Shown here: piece by piece, positions 1 to 9,108 of the stretch | How positions within the stretch are numbered: the stretch's first letter is position 1 | How the letters are laid out: every line of letters starts with the position of its first letter | Assembly (NCBI GenBank): GCA_046309355.1 | Contig: JBKCPL010000022.1 | Span: 1 to 53,838 of the forward strand | Origin: CAYSBE01 sp046309355 | GTDB lineage: Bacteria > Bacteroidota > Bacteroidia > UKL13-3 | DNA length: 53,838 nucleotides | Reading direction: 5' to 3' | Notes under the pieces: model-generated | Databases searched by the model: none | Told to the model about the DNA's origin: nothing | The model's input: the letters and a program-made list of their open reading frames with translations, nothing else | Made by a program: the position numbers and the translations under genes

Positions 1-50
1 GGGTGGCATTACACATCCAAAGCACGCCTGCTTCGCAGTCTTCTTTTTTC

Positions 51-92
51 ATGCTTCGCTCACTATCAAACACGTTTGAGTGAGCTATGCAT
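51..92. repeat. Imperfect long inverted repeat next to the tRNA terminator
   Basis: Bases 58-64 (GCTCACT) pair with 79-85 (AGTGAGC), 67-71 (CAAAC) pair with 74-78 (GTTTG), and the outer ends 51-54 and 89-92 (ATGC/GCAT) also pair. The result is an interrupted hairpin of about 42 nt lying against the tRNA terminator. It has no T tract of its own. It may be a structured 3' end of a gene outside the window or a small repeat. Bases 1-50 show no recognisable gene. Confidence 0.4.
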
Positions 93-120
93 AAAAAAAG
101 CCGAACAAAGGTTCGGCTTT
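93..120 (-). terminator. Rho-independent terminator of the initiator tRNA
   Basis: Read on the minus strand this is AAAGCCGAAC, a 4-nt loop, GTTCGGCTTT and then more T residues. It is a 10-bp perfect stem with a T tract starting only 7 nt past the tRNA 3' end. The A run on the other side may let it work in both directions. Confidence 0.85.
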
Positions 121-127
121 AGATTTG

Positions 128-199
<72 letters not shown>

Positions 200-326
200 A
201 TGTGGGGTGCAAATATACTACGTTTCATGCAGTGTGCAAGTTTTTGTTTCAGTTTAAAAACAAAACGCTCCATTACGGAGCGTTTCGACAATCAATAAAC
301 ATGACAAAACAAACAATCACAAAATT

Positions 327-1001
327 TTAAGCTGCATTCTTTCGCGCACTACGGTGTAGGCTGTCGTGCCGCTGTGCCAGTTTTATATCGGCCAGACCGG
401 CTTCTATATTTCCCTGTTGCATGTGCAACGAAGCCCGCAGCCTGTATGCATCGGCATAAGTGGGATTAAGGCTGATGGACCTGTTCAGGTCATTTATAGC
501 TACGGCCGGCCTCTGTAGGCGAATTAAAACGAGTGCCCGCCAGTAGTACACATCCTCGCGAAATGGATTGGTAACAATAGCTCTGTTAATGAGTTGAAAT
601 GCCTGCTCGTAATCTTCCTGAAGCAAGCTCAGTTCAGCCGCAAAGCGCAGGTATTTTGCACTTTCCGGTCCGCAGGCCATAGCCGCATTAATATATGTAG
701 TGGCTGCCTCATAGTTCATTTCCAACTTGTACAGCTCAGCATAGCAATAATAGGCTTCTTCGTTGTCTGAATGCTGTTCAAGGGCCATATCGAACATAAA
801 ACGAGCCTTTGCAGCCTGATCGGTATACAGGTAGCACAAGCCTTTCAGCAAAAATCCTTTAACATCTGCAGGTTCCAGCAGTAGGTAAGTATTTATGCAA
901 TGCAAGGCATCAAAGTATTTACCCGCATGTATGTAGGCGTTTGCGTCATCCAGCAACTGTGTGCTTTTAATGGTGGTGAAAATTTCATGTGTCGATTTCA
1001 T
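327..1001 (-). CDS. Cytoplasmic tetratricopeptide-repeat protein, function unknown
   Basis: The 224-residue protein is made almost entirely of about six TPR-like helix pairs from residue 18 to 215, each ending in the typical pattern with Pro or a polar residue at the turn (for example LLLEPAD, IVTNPF, ISLNPTY). No signal peptide or membrane segment is seen, so it is probably a cytosolic scaffold. I chose the ATG at 1001; the reading frame extends three codons upstream only through a TTG. The gene is divergent from the WYL regulator and the 131-bp gap holds an inverted repeat (1061-1082) that could control both. On this strand a weak -7-like CAACTTTG (1057-1064) overlaps that repeat. TPR folds carry little functional information, so no pathway is assigned. 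Confidence 0.8.
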   Translation of the reverse strand: MKSTHEIFTTIKSTQLLDDANAYIHAGKYFDALHCINTYLLLEPADVKGFLLKGLCYLYTDQAAKARFMFDMALEQHSDNEEAYYCYAELYKLEMNYEAATTYINAAMACGPESAKYLRFAAELSLLQEDYEQAFQLINRAIVTNPFREDVYYWRALVLIRLQRPAVAINDLNRSISLNPTYADAYRLRASLHMQQGNIEAGLADIKLAQRHDSLHRSARKNAA

Positions 1002-1060
1002 AAGTCTCAATAATTAGTGGTTAATAATTCCGAATAGTTTTTTTGATTTGATGAAACAAA

Positions 1061-1082
1061 GTTGCGACACCCACTACGCAAC
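1061..1082. promoter_or_regulatory. Candidate operator between the TPR and WYL genes
   Basis: GTTGCG (1061-1066) and CGCAAC (1077-1082) form a perfect inverted repeat with a 10-bp spacer, so the half-site centres are 16 bp apart. It lies in the divergent intergenic region, overlaps the probable promoter of the TPR gene and is about 50 bp upstream of the WYL gene. A binding site for the adjacent WYL regulator is the simplest inference; the sequence alone does not prove it. Confidence 0.4.
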
Positions 1083-1132
1083 CTATTTGCGAACCGCATT
1101 AATTTTATAAAAACAGCCTGCTATATTGCACC

Positions 1133-2143
1133 ATGCCCAAGAATAAACAAGCATACATACGGTATCGCATTATTGACAGTTGTTTGCGCAAGCGCAAAGG
1201 TTATTACCCTACCAAAAAAGACCTGATCGAGGCTTGCAGGGATTTGGGAACCGTATCGGCACGTACCATCGATAATGATATTTATGCCATGAAGTATGAC
1301 GAGGAACTGGGATATAGTGCACCGATTGAATATAGCGTGCAGCATAAAGGCTATTTTTACACTGATCCGAATTATTCCATTACCAAAATACCGTTGAAGC
1401 AGGAAGATTTGTATGCCATGGAGTTTGCCTGCTCCATCTTAAAGCAGTTTGAAGGCATTGAAGCCGTAAAGCAGTTTATGGAATCCGTTAATAAAATTGA
1501 AGATTTCATCAGCATGCAGCGCACGTGGGGCGGTAATGACTGGAATAGAATTATTCAAACAGAACGCTCACTCAGTACAAAAGGCAATGAGTTTTTATCG
1601 CCTCTATTGTTGCATATAAAAGAACACCGCGTACTCATGCTGCACTATCAGCGTTATGGCGAAACCAACCCTTCCATACACGAATTTCATCCTTACGTAC
1701 TAAAAGAATACCGAAACCGCTGGTACTGCACAGGTTATAGCGTGAGCCGCAAAAAAGTACTCACTTTTGCCCTTGAACGCATACGTGAAGTACTAACAAC
1801 CAAGAAACACTTTGAGCCCGAAGCCTCTTTTGATGCCGATGCATACTTTAAACACAGTTTTGGTATTTCGGTAGTGAACGACTACGAGCCTCAGCATGTA
1901 GTACTTAAATTTGCTGCTGCCGAAGCTCCGTTTATTAAAAATTTACCACTTCATCAAAGCCAGCTTATTCTCGCTCAGGATGAAACTGGAATAACTATAA
2001 GTATCGATGTTATCCCTTCCTATGAATTAAGGGCCGAAATACTGCGCTATGGCGATAAAGTTGAGGTTATATCTCCGCCCGAGCTGCGCGATGAACTCAT
2101 AGCAGTGTACAAACATGCAATTGACCGCTACAACAAGCGGTAA
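1133..2143 (+). CDS. WYL-domain transcriptional regulator
   Basis: The 336-residue protein has an N-terminal winged-helix region (about 5-60), a WYL domain (about 155-225) whose signature reads W197-Y198-C199 after NR, and a C-terminal extension (about 240-330) like the WCX domain of this family. WYL domains are known to bind nucleic acids or small ligands and to modulate DNA-binding partners. The family includes YafY/PafBC-like regulators and defence-associated regulators. The neighbours here are a TPR protein and guaB, with no defence genes, so a housekeeping or stress role is more likely. A -7-like TATATTGC lies at 1122-1129, just upstream of the ATG. The ligand and regulon are unknown. 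Confidence 0.88.
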   Translation: MPKNKQAYIRYRIIDSCLRKRKGYYPTKKDLIEACRDLGTVSARTIDNDIYAMKYDEELGYSAPIEYSVQHKGYFYTDPNYSITKIPLKQEDLYAMEFACSILKQFEGIEAVKQFMESVNKIEDFISMQRTWGGNDWNRIIQTERSLSTKGNEFLSPLLLHIKEHRVLMLHYQRYGETNPSIHEFHPYVLKEYRNRWYCTGYSVSRKKVLTFALERIREVLTTKKHFEPEASFDADAYFKHSFGISVVNDYEPQHVVLKFAAAEAPFIKNLPLHQSQLILAQDETGITISIDVIPSYELRAEILRYGDKVEVISPPELRDELIAVYKHAIDRYNKR

Positions 2144-2185
2144 TGCACAGTAAAATAAATATCGAGGTAAACTGAATTATTATCC

Positions 2186-2193
2186 TACATTTG
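2186..2193 (+). promoter_or_regulatory. guaB -7 promoter element
   Basis: TACATTTG matches the Bacteroidota -7 consensus TAnnTTTG exactly, 30 nt before the guaB start. No clear -33 TTTG is visible. The short leader contains an AU-rich hairpin, 2200-2207 pairing with 2213-2220 (one G-U pair), that ends 3 nt before the ATG. Confidence 0.6.
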
Positions 2194-2223
2194 CACGGCA
2201 AGTAATAAAACGTATTATTTGCC

Positions 2224-3696
2224 ATGTTCAACGACAAATCAAAATACTTCGGAGAAGGCCTTACATTTGATGATGTACTGCTTCTGCCAGCCTACTCCGA
2301 AATACTTCCACGTGAAGTTAACACCTCAACCCAGCTTACCCGAAACATACGAATAAATATTCCACTGCTTACTGCAGCAATGGATACCGTTACTGAGTCG
2401 CGTATGGCTATTGCAATGGCACAGCAAGGCGGGGCGGGCGTGTTGCATAAAAATATGAGCATTGAACGACAGGCAGACGAGGTTCGCAAGGTAAAGCGTA
2501 GTGAAAGCGGCATGATTCTCGATCCGGTTACACTTCCTGAACATGCCACGTTACGCGATGCACACAAGCATATGAGTGAATTTAAAATCGGTGGCATACC
2601 GGTGGTAAGCAGCAACAATAAACTCATTGGTATTTTAACGAACCGCGATCTACGGTTCGAGAAAAACCTGAACAAGAAAGTAACTGAAGTAATGACCAGC
2701 GAAAACCTGGTAACAGCGCCTGAAGGAACTGACTTGAAAAAAGCAGAGTCCATACTTCAGAAATACAAAATTGAAAAGTTGCCTGTTGTAAATAAGCAGG
2801 GCAAACTTATTGGTTTAATTACGTACAAGGATATACTGAAACTGAAAGACAACCCTCACGCATGTAAGGATAAGCACGGTCGACTTCTGGTTGGTGCTGC
2901 TGTTGGGGTGTCGGCCGAAACACAAGACAGAATTACGGCACTGCATAAAGCCGGAGTTGATTTTGTAGTGATTGATACTGCTCACGGACATTCGCGCGGT
3001 GTGCTGAATGAAGTTAAACGCATGCGTAAAATGTTTTCATCGCTGGATATTGTTGCGGGGAATATTGCTACGGGCGAGGCTGCTAAAGCACTCGCAGCAA
3101 CGGGTGTTGATGCGGTGAAAGTGGGTGTAGGTCCGGGCTCTATTTGTACTACACGCATTATTGCAGGTATTGGTGTGCCACAGCTTACTGCTATATACGA
3201 AGCTGCAAAAGCGCTGAAAGGCTCAAAAATTCCTGTAATTGCCGATGGCGGTATACGCTACAGCGGTGATGTAGTAAAGGCGTTGGCAGCAGGTGCTAGT
3301 ACAGTTATGGCCGGAGGTATTTTTGCCGGTACGGAAGAGTCGCCCGGTGAAACCATTATTTACGAAGGAAGAAAATTCAAATCGTACCGAGGAATGGGAA
3401 GTATTGAAGCCATGAAAGAAGGCTCAAAAGACCGTTATTTTCAAGATGCCGAAGATGAGATTGCAAAGCTTGTACCCGAAGGAATAGTAGGTATGGTCCC
3501 TTTTAAAGGCAATCTCAAGGATGTCATCTATCAGTTTGTAGGAGGCTTACGAGCAGGTATGGGCTACTGCGGTTCTAAAGATATTGCTGCCCTTCAAAAA
3601 GCACGTTTTGTTAAAATTACCGGTGCCGGTGTTAAAGAGAGTCATGCACATGACGTGACTGTTACCAAAGAAGCTCCAAACTACAGCAAACGCTAA
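2224..3696 (+). CDS. guaB: Inosine-5'-monophosphate dehydrogenase
   Basis: This enzyme oxidises IMP to XMP with NAD+, the committed step of guanine nucleotide synthesis. The 490-residue length is normal for the family. The TIM-barrel is interrupted by two CBS domains (about 95-210). The catalytic loop GVGPGSICTT carries the nucleophile C308, and the mobile flap contains the R-Y pair (KDRYFQ) used to activate water. The CBS module usually senses adenine and guanine nucleotides. The gene appears to be a single transcription unit with its own -7 element. The gmk gene later in the window acts in the same pathway but is not linked. Confidence 0.97.
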   Translation: MFNDKSKYFGEGLTFDDVLLLPAYSEILPREVNTSTQLTRNIRINIPLLTAAMDTVTESRMAIAMAQQGGAGVLHKNMSIERQADEVRKVKRSESGMILDPVTLPEHATLRDAHKHMSEFKIGGIPVVSSNNKLIGILTNRDLRFEKNLNKKVTEVMTSENLVTAPEGTDLKKAESILQKYKIEKLPVVNKQGKLIGLITYKDILKLKDNPHACKDKHGRLLVGAAVGVSAETQDRITALHKAGVDFVVIDTAHGHSRGVLNEVKRMRKMFSSLDIVAGNIATGEAAKALAATGVDAVKVGVGPGSICTTRIIAGIGVPQLTAIYEAAKALKGSKIPVIADGGIRYSGDVVKALAAGASTVMAGGIFAGTEESPGETIIYEGRKFKSYRGMGSIEAMKEGSKDRYFQDAEDEIAKLVPEGIVGMVPFKGNLKDVIYQFVGGLRAGMGYCGSKDIAALQKARFVKITGAGVKESHAHDVTVTKEAPNYSKR

Positions 3697-3747
3697 ACAA
3701 CTTTTATAATCGGCATTATGTTTCTGCTGATTTAGTATTCTTGCATC

Positions 3748-5265
3748 ATGAAAAGAATTTTATTCATTGCTGCATGTGTATTCACCGGTGTAATTTCTGC
3801 TCAACCCGCATTTATTACCGATTCACTTGATAACTATATTACCCGCGAAATGCAACGCTGGAAAATACCCGGTATGGCTGTTGCGGTTGTAAAAGATGGC
3901 AAAGTGCTTTTTACCAAAGGCTACGGTGTGCGCGAACATGGCAAAGCAGCAAAAGTGAATGAGTACACGTTGTTTCAAATTGCCAGTAATAGCAAAGCGT
4001 TTACCGGTACTGCTTTAGCTATGCTCGATGCCGAAAAGCGTATTTTGCTTGATGAAAAGGTGACGTCTTATTTGCCGTGGTTCAGATTATATGATAATAA
4101 CAGTACACAATGGTGTACCGTTCGCGATTTACTGTGTCACCGTATAGGTATGCAAACTTTTCAGGGCGACTTTTTAAACTGGGGCAGTACACTTTCTCGC
4201 AGGCAGATTATTGAACACATGGCATTAACCAAACCGGTTTATCCGTTTCGGTACACCTATGGCTACTGCAATGCAGCCTATATAACAGCAGGCGAAATTA
4301 TACCGCAGGTAACCGATACAACGTGGGATGATTTTGTGTACCACCGTTTTTTCAAACCCCTGAAAATGGTACACACGAATACTTCCTATGCTGCTATGCT
4401 GAATGATAGCAATGCATGTACGCCTCATACGCTGGTGAAAGGAAGTGTTACCACAATGCCTTTGGCCAATATTGATAACATGGCAGCGAGTGCGGCTGTC
4501 AATTCGTGTGTGGCTGATATGTCGAAGTGGGTACTGATGCAACTCAACAAAGGCATATACGATGAGAAGCAAGTTGTGCCATTTAAGGTATTGCAGGAAA
4601 CACGAAAGTCTGCCATGGTTGTGAGCGACCCGCAAGGCGGATTATTTAAGTCGCGGCATTTCGTTACTTACGGCCTGGGTTGGCGAAGCTACGATTACGA
4701 AGGAAGAAGAGTATTTGAGCATAGCGGTGGAGCTAATGGGTTTGTTACCAAAACAGAATTTGTACCCGAAGAAAACCTGGGAGTAATTGTTTACACAAAT
4801 ACCGATGCGAACAGCTTGTATGATGCACTTTGCAAACAGATTATTGAAGCTTATTTCAACATGCCATATCGTAATTTGAGTGAATTATACTTTAACAACG
4901 GAGCAAAGCAACGCGAATCAGAAGCCGTTGTGCAACGTGAACGTGATTCGTTAGTGAAGCTTAATATAAAACCATTACTGCCATTAAGCGCTTATGCCGG
5001 AACGTATAAGAACGACTTTTACGGTAAGGTTTGGCTTAAGCATGAAAAAGGTTCATTAAAACTCTATTTTGAGCATCACCCGAATAATGTGGCAAACATT
5101 CAACACTTAGGCAACAACAATTTTATAGCGGCATACAGTGATATTACATGTGGTATTGAGCCTTTCGGTGTAATTGTGGAAAACGGAAAAGTTAAAAACA
5201 TCCGGATAAAGGTGAATGATTTTATAGACTATATCACCTACGACTTTGAGAAAATATCAGATTAA
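3748..5265 (+). CDS. Secreted serine beta-lactamase-family hydrolase with DUF3471
   Basis: A cleavable signal peptide (about 1-19, ending SAQ) is followed by a PF00144-type beta-lactamase/class C penicillin-binding fold. The catalytic motifs are S80-N-S-K83 (SxxK), Y173-C-N175 (YxN) and H325-S-G-G328 (the KTG equivalent). Residues about 415-503 match the DUF3471 module often found behind this fold. Despite the family name, such periplasmic proteins are usually esterases or peptidases of unknown substrate, so resistance should not be inferred. The C-terminal end is 3 bp from the convergent lipoprotein stop. Its promoter is weak (TATTCTTG at 3736-3743). Confidence 0.9.
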   Translation: MKRILFIAACVFTGVISAQPAFITDSLDNYITREMQRWKIPGMAVAVVKDGKVLFTKGYGVREHGKAAKVNEYTLFQIASNSKAFTGTALAMLDAEKRILLDEKVTSYLPWFRLYDNNSTQWCTVRDLLCHRIGMQTFQGDFLNWGSTLSRRQIIEHMALTKPVYPFRYTYGYCNAAYITAGEIIPQVTDTTWDDFVYHRFFKPLKMVHTNTSYAAMLNDSNACTPHTLVKGSVTTMPLANIDNMAASAAVNSCVADMSKWVLMQLNKGIYDEKQVVPFKVLQETRKSAMVVSDPQGGLFKSRHFVTYGLGWRSYDYEGRRVFEHSGGANGFVTKTEFVPEENLGVIVYTNTDANSLYDALCKQIIEAYFNMPYRNLSELYFNNGAKQRESEAVVQRERDSLVKLNIKPLLPLSAYAGTYKNDFYGKVWLKHEKGSLKLYFEHHPNNVANIQHLGNNNFIAAYSDITCGIEPFGVIVENGKVKNIRIKVNDFIDYITYDFEKISD

Positions 5266-5268
5266 TAG

Positions 5269-5838
5269 CTACAGGCGTAACAATGCTTTGCCGTATATAT
5301 TCATTGTGCCTGTATTGCTGAATACCTGCCATTGGGTAGCAATGTTACAAAAATAAACCTCTACAAATCCGGGAGTTGATGTATTCTTTATGTAAAGATA
5401 CTGATTGTTATTGCCGGTGAAAAAAAATGAGCTCCCTCCATAATTGCCGCTAATCCTTACACACCAGGGTCCAGAACCATTAGCTACTGTTTTGTACACC
5501 CCTTCTACGGGTGCTGAGATACTGACATTCCCGTTATAAAATACTAGATCAATTTTGTCAGAAGTGCTATAAGCATATATTCTGTAGCCATCGCCATAAC
5601 GAGTGGCATCACCTACAAAAAAATAGTTTTGAGGTGGGGGCAATATAGTGGTGCCTATATTGTAATCAATGTGTAAGCTATCTAACGTAGGATAGGTACA
5701 TGGTATAGTAGTGGGAGTATTGTTAACCGGTGCTTTTCTGGGATCGAGTTGTAATTCGGGGTCCAGGTATTCAGTTTCAGGTGCACATGCTGTAAATGCA
5801 AGCAGTACGCTAATAATGGCTAATTGTATATACTTCAT
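5269..5838 (-). CDS. Lipoprotein of unknown function
   Basis: The 189-residue protein starts with a lipoprotein signal peptide ending in a lipobox (AFTAC, lipidated C18), followed by an acidic linker (PETEYLDPE) of the kind that exports lipoproteins to the Bacteroidota surface. The rest is rich in Tyr, Gly, Asn and Thr, suggesting a small beta-structured domain. I recognise no family. It is convergent with the beta-lactamase-like gene (3-bp gap) and divergent from the M48 protease gene. The base composition is slightly more AT-rich than the neighbours, which is common for lineage-specific surface proteins. Confidence 0.75.
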   Translation of the reverse strand: MKYIQLAIISVLLAFTACAPETEYLDPELQLDPRKAPVNNTPTTIPCTYPTLDSLHIDYNIGTTILPPPQNYFFVGDATRYGDGYRIYAYSTSDKIDLVFYNGNVSISAPVEGVYKTVANGSGPWCVRISGNYGGSSFFFTGNNNQYLYIKNTSTPGFVEVYFCNIATQWQVFSNTGTMNIYGKALLRL

Positions 5839-5950
5839 TAGTTGTTTTTAATGTCAAATCCGGTAAATTCAATTTTTTGAGTTTTTGTGTACGAATAGTT
5901 TTTTGCAAGTATAATTTTATTTCATTTCTTTCACGCCCTAAATTAGACTA

Positions 5951-8269
5951 ATGAAAAAATTTTACGCAGTGCTATTCGTGCACTTGTTTGCAGTAGCTGT
6001 ATTTGCCCAACAACAACTTGACAAAAACTATGATCCCATTAGCTCCAAAGGTGCCATTCCTGCTGAGTTTATCAACTCTGTAAATGCCAAGTGGGAGCAG
6101 TATCAGCAACAGCAAATTGATAAAAAAGAAAAGCGAAAAAACAGAAAAGATAAAGTGGATTTTTTGTTGAGTAGCAGCGAACAACTGGATGCTGTGCTCA
6201 AAAGTGGTAAAGTAACATTTAGTAATGACGTGTATCAATATCTTAACAAATTAACTGATAAAATACTGGCTGATAACGTAAAGTTAAGAAATGAGGTGAG
6301 GGTTTACCCAATTGATTTTGAAACATCTAATGCATTTGCCTTTAATGAAGGAGCACTATTTGTGCATGTAGGCCTCATTGCCCGATCAGAAAGTGAAGCC
6401 GAGCTGGCTTACATACTGGGGCATGAAATAGGGCATTATGAAAAGAAACATTCCATACAACGCCACATGGAAGCCAAGAAGGCTGAACGTAATGAAGGTG
6501 TTTATAAACGCACAGATGAAAATGAACAACTTAAAGCAGTAAGAAAATACTCAAGAGAAAATGAAATTGATGCAGATAAGTTTGGATATAAACTTCTGGT
6601 TGCTTCAGGTTACAATGCCTACGCAGCTGTTAATGCGTTGGCAAATCTAAGGCGTACACTATCACCACCATTGAGTACGAATTTTGATATCCGTTTATTG
6701 GAAAAAGGCACGTTGGTAATTCCCAAATATTATTATGAAAACGCAGAGGTAGCCAGCGAAAAACCAACGGAAACAGAGGAAGGTAAATCAACAGAAGAAG
6801 CAGCTGATGAAGAAGATGAATTGTCAACACACCCATCTATCGATTCACGTATCGATGCTTTCCTTTCTGAATTAAGAGTTAACGACACAATTAATAAACC
6901 TTACTATTTGGTTTCGAAAACAGATTTTGAATATATACGCGAGTTGTGCCGGTTTGAGTTATGTCGTATTTATTTATTGGAAAATAAAATTGATATGGCT
7001 TTTTATCATATCAATACCATGCAGCAACGCTATCCCGAAAATGAATATCTGAAAAGGATGATGGCTATTGCAGTGGCACGTATCGCAGAAGCATCGGCTA
7101 ACAATTCATTGAAAAGGCGTATTAAATCTGAAGCTAATTGTGCAGATGAACTTGTTACTTCCAATTACATGTTACGTAAAATGAATAAGGAAGAAATATC
7201 TCTGCTGGCAATACGCTATGCATGGTGGGTAAAACAAACCTCACCACCTTCAGCAGATATTGACAGAATATTAAAGTACACCATCACGAACTATACTTCT
7301 AATTATGCTAGAAAGTTGACCGACTTTGCTGCTAAAGATTCATTCAGTCGTAAGCTGGTTGATTCGTATTATATCATTGATACTACTTCTTTGGTAGTAG
7401 GAAACAATAAAAAAAGTAAGATTAACAAAACCAAAAGCAACACCTTGCGCTACTGGTTCGACAGAAGTATGTCGCGCTTCGCACTTTCAGATATTAAAGA
7501 TGATGCCGAGTTTGTTAAACTATTCAATACCATAGCCAGTGAAAATCCCGATCGCAAAAAAAGCATAAGTGAAGATGAAAATACAGATAACAAATCTGAG
7601 AAAGACAATTCCGTTGTTATCAGCAAGAGTAAGGAGAAGGTTAAATCATTAAACATCAACTCAATGATATTGATAGAGCCTGAATATTACCGGGTTGATA
7701 ATCGTAAAAAGAAAAAAACAGATGCAATCAGCAATGAAGTAAAGGAGTATAAAATCCGTAATATGCTATTACAAACCGCTGAAAAGGCAGGATTTAAACT
7801 GACCTTGTTGGCAGGTAATAATTTTGATGAAAATGATGTACAGCGTTTTACCGATTATGGGCTACTTAAAGACTGGATGAATGAATTCTTTATCGACAAA
7901 AAACGAACAGCCATACCGGTTGACTATACGCGCATCAACGAAATAATTAAACGCTACGATTCGCGCTATGCAGCGCTTATGGTGAATGTGGCCAGTGTAT
8001 CCAATGATAATTTTAGTACAAAACTATTAACACTTATTGTAAGCGTGATGTATTTTCCCTTGTTGCCATTTGCATTATACAATATGCTTCCGGATAAAGA
8101 ATTTACGATGGTATTTGCTGTGGTAGATTTAGAAGAAAGCAAGATCGTATACGGTAATATTATAAACTTCGATACAGAAGATAAAAGTGACCTGTTAAAA
8201 TCACAGTTATACGGAATATTTACGACACTTAAAGGCAAGAAAAAAGCCAAGAAAGGAGAGAATGTATAA
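5951..8269 (+). CDS. M48-family zinc metalloprotease with a long C-terminal extension
   Basis: A signal peptide (1-19, ending VFAQ) precedes an M48 peptidase domain (about 70-230). The zinc site is H158-E-I-G-H162, with E205 in the downstream ENEIDAD motif as third ligand. M48 proteins of this exported type (BepA/YfgC-like) typically handle misfolded outer-membrane proteins. At 772 residues the protein is far longer than a BepA-like enzyme. After residue 300 come an alpha-helical, lysine- and glutamate-rich region with no recognisable TPR consensus, a hydrophobic segment near residue 700 (SVMYFPLLPFALYNML) and a short C-terminal domain that ends in a lysine-rich tail. The stop TAA shares one base with the next ATG, so translation of the pair is probably coupled. 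Confidence 0.85.
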   Translation: MKKFYAVLFVHLFAVAVFAQQQLDKNYDPISSKGAIPAEFINSVNAKWEQYQQQQIDKKEKRKNRKDKVDFLLSSSEQLDAVLKSGKVTFSNDVYQYLNKLTDKILADNVKLRNEVRVYPIDFETSNAFAFNEGALFVHVGLIARSESEAELAYILGHEIGHYEKKHSIQRHMEAKKAERNEGVYKRTDENEQLKAVRKYSRENEIDADKFGYKLLVASGYNAYAAVNALANLRRTLSPPLSTNFDIRLLEKGTLVIPKYYYENAEVASEKPTETEEGKSTEEAADEEDELSTHPSIDSRIDAFLSELRVNDTINKPYYLVSKTDFEYIRELCRFELCRIYLLENKIDMAFYHINTMQQRYPENEYLKRMMAIAVARIAEASANNSLKRRIKSEANCADELVTSNYMLRKMNKEEISLLAIRYAWWVKQTSPPSADIDRILKYTITNYTSNYARKLTDFAAKDSFSRKLVDSYYIIDTTSLVVGNNKKSKINKTKSNTLRYWFDRSMSRFALSDIKDDAEFVKLFNTIASENPDRKKSISEDENTDNKSEKDNSVVISKSKEKVKSLNINSMILIEPEYYRVDNRKKKKTDAISNEVKEYKIRNMLLQTAEKAGFKLTLLAGNNFDENDVQRFTDYGLLKDWMNEFFIDKKRTAIPVDYTRINEIIKRYDSRYAALMVNVASVSNDNFSTKLLTLIVSVMYFPLLPFALYNMLPDKEFTMVFAVVDLEESKIVYGNIINFDTEDKSDLLKSQLYGIFTTLKGKKKAKKGENV

Positions 8270-9060
8270 TGAAAAGGATACTTATCATAGGCTTGTTTTC
8301 GTGTTCGCAAGTAATGGCTCAGGTACCTGGCTACATGGGTAAATTAGTTTCAATCGGTTATCGGGCTGATATATCGCCACGCATTGTGGATGAATTTTAT
8401 TCTTTTGGGGTACCAGTGAATTATAATGGGGGTGAAGTAAAATTATATAATGTAGCACTTACTCATAATTTAGATGCTGAGCTGGTACTTGCCCGACAGC
8501 TCTCTTTTCGGTTTATGTACGGGCTTAGCAATAATGGTGCATTTGCCTATTCAACATCTCCATCCGGCTACGATGGTGAACCGGTATTTCTAGAGTCTGA
8601 ATTCCCAAAGCTCTCTTCACAATTTGACAGAGAAAACAGTGGCTATGGGGGTAACAACACCGATGTCCGCGATTATGACTATGTGCGCACCTCATCAAGG
8701 ATGCTGCGCTATGGGTTGTCGTTTTCAAGAGGGTTTTATTTTGCGCCTCACGGAAAAACAACAACTGTTTATTTCCTGCAAAATGCAACCACAGCTGAAG
8801 CCGTTTTAAATGGAACTCCCAAGTCATTTGTTACTGTGCGGTCATACGGATTAATGTTGGAACGTACGAATCGTAAAATTATAGCTGATGCAATACTACT
8901 TGAATATGGTGTAAGTATAGGTTACTTATTCGGAGGACAGCTCAGCGAAATGTACAACGCCCCAACAGCAGCCAGTTACTTTACCGGATTAGATAATAAA
9001 CGAATCATGTTTCAGCTGTCGTTGGGTATCAGATATCTGTTGCCCAAATTTACGCGCTAA
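8269..9060 (+). CDS. Exported beta-rich protein coupled to the M48 protease
   Basis: The 263-residue protein has a signal peptide (1-18, ending VMAQ) and a mature part with alternating hydrophobic/polar strands, many Tyr, Gly and Asn, and a C-terminal strand ending in LPKFTR. The pattern fits a small outer-membrane beta-barrel but I recognise no family. Its ATG overlaps the stop of the upstream protease (TAATG), so the two are almost certainly one operon and may work together, for instance as barrel and quality-control protease. A strong terminator follows at once. Confidence 0.72.
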   Translation: MKRILIIGLFSCSQVMAQVPGYMGKLVSIGYRADISPRIVDEFYSFGVPVNYNGGEVKLYNVALTHNLDAELVLARQLSFRFMYGLSNNGAFAYSTSPSGYDGEPVFLESEFPKLSSQFDRENSGYGGNNTDVRDYDYVRTSSRMLRYGLSFSRGFYFAPHGKTTTVYFLQNATTAEAVLNGTPKSFVTVRSYGLMLERTNRKIIADAILLEYGVSIGYLFGGQLSEMYNAPTAASYFTGLDNKRIMFQLSLGIRYLLPKFTR

Positions 9061-9095
9061 AAAAAGCGGCTGTTTTTACAGCCGCTTTTTTTTAT
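9059..9095. terminator. Bidirectional terminator between convergent genes
   Basis: An A run, AGCGGCTG (9065-9072), a 6-nt loop, CAGCCGCT (9079-9086) and a run of eight T residues. It can end both the exported-protein operon (plus) and the DUF4397 gene (minus). Confidence 0.9.
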
Positions 9096-9108
9096 TTCAG
9101 TTTACGTA

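Noticed and set aside
2292..2753. 153-residue minus-strand open frame opposite guaB
   Set aside because: Shadow of a strongly conserved gene, with repetitive composition and no start signals.
3748..5265. Beta-lactam resistance
   Set aside because: The fold is shared by esterases and peptidases, and DUF3471 and the secreted location do not indicate a true beta-lactamase.
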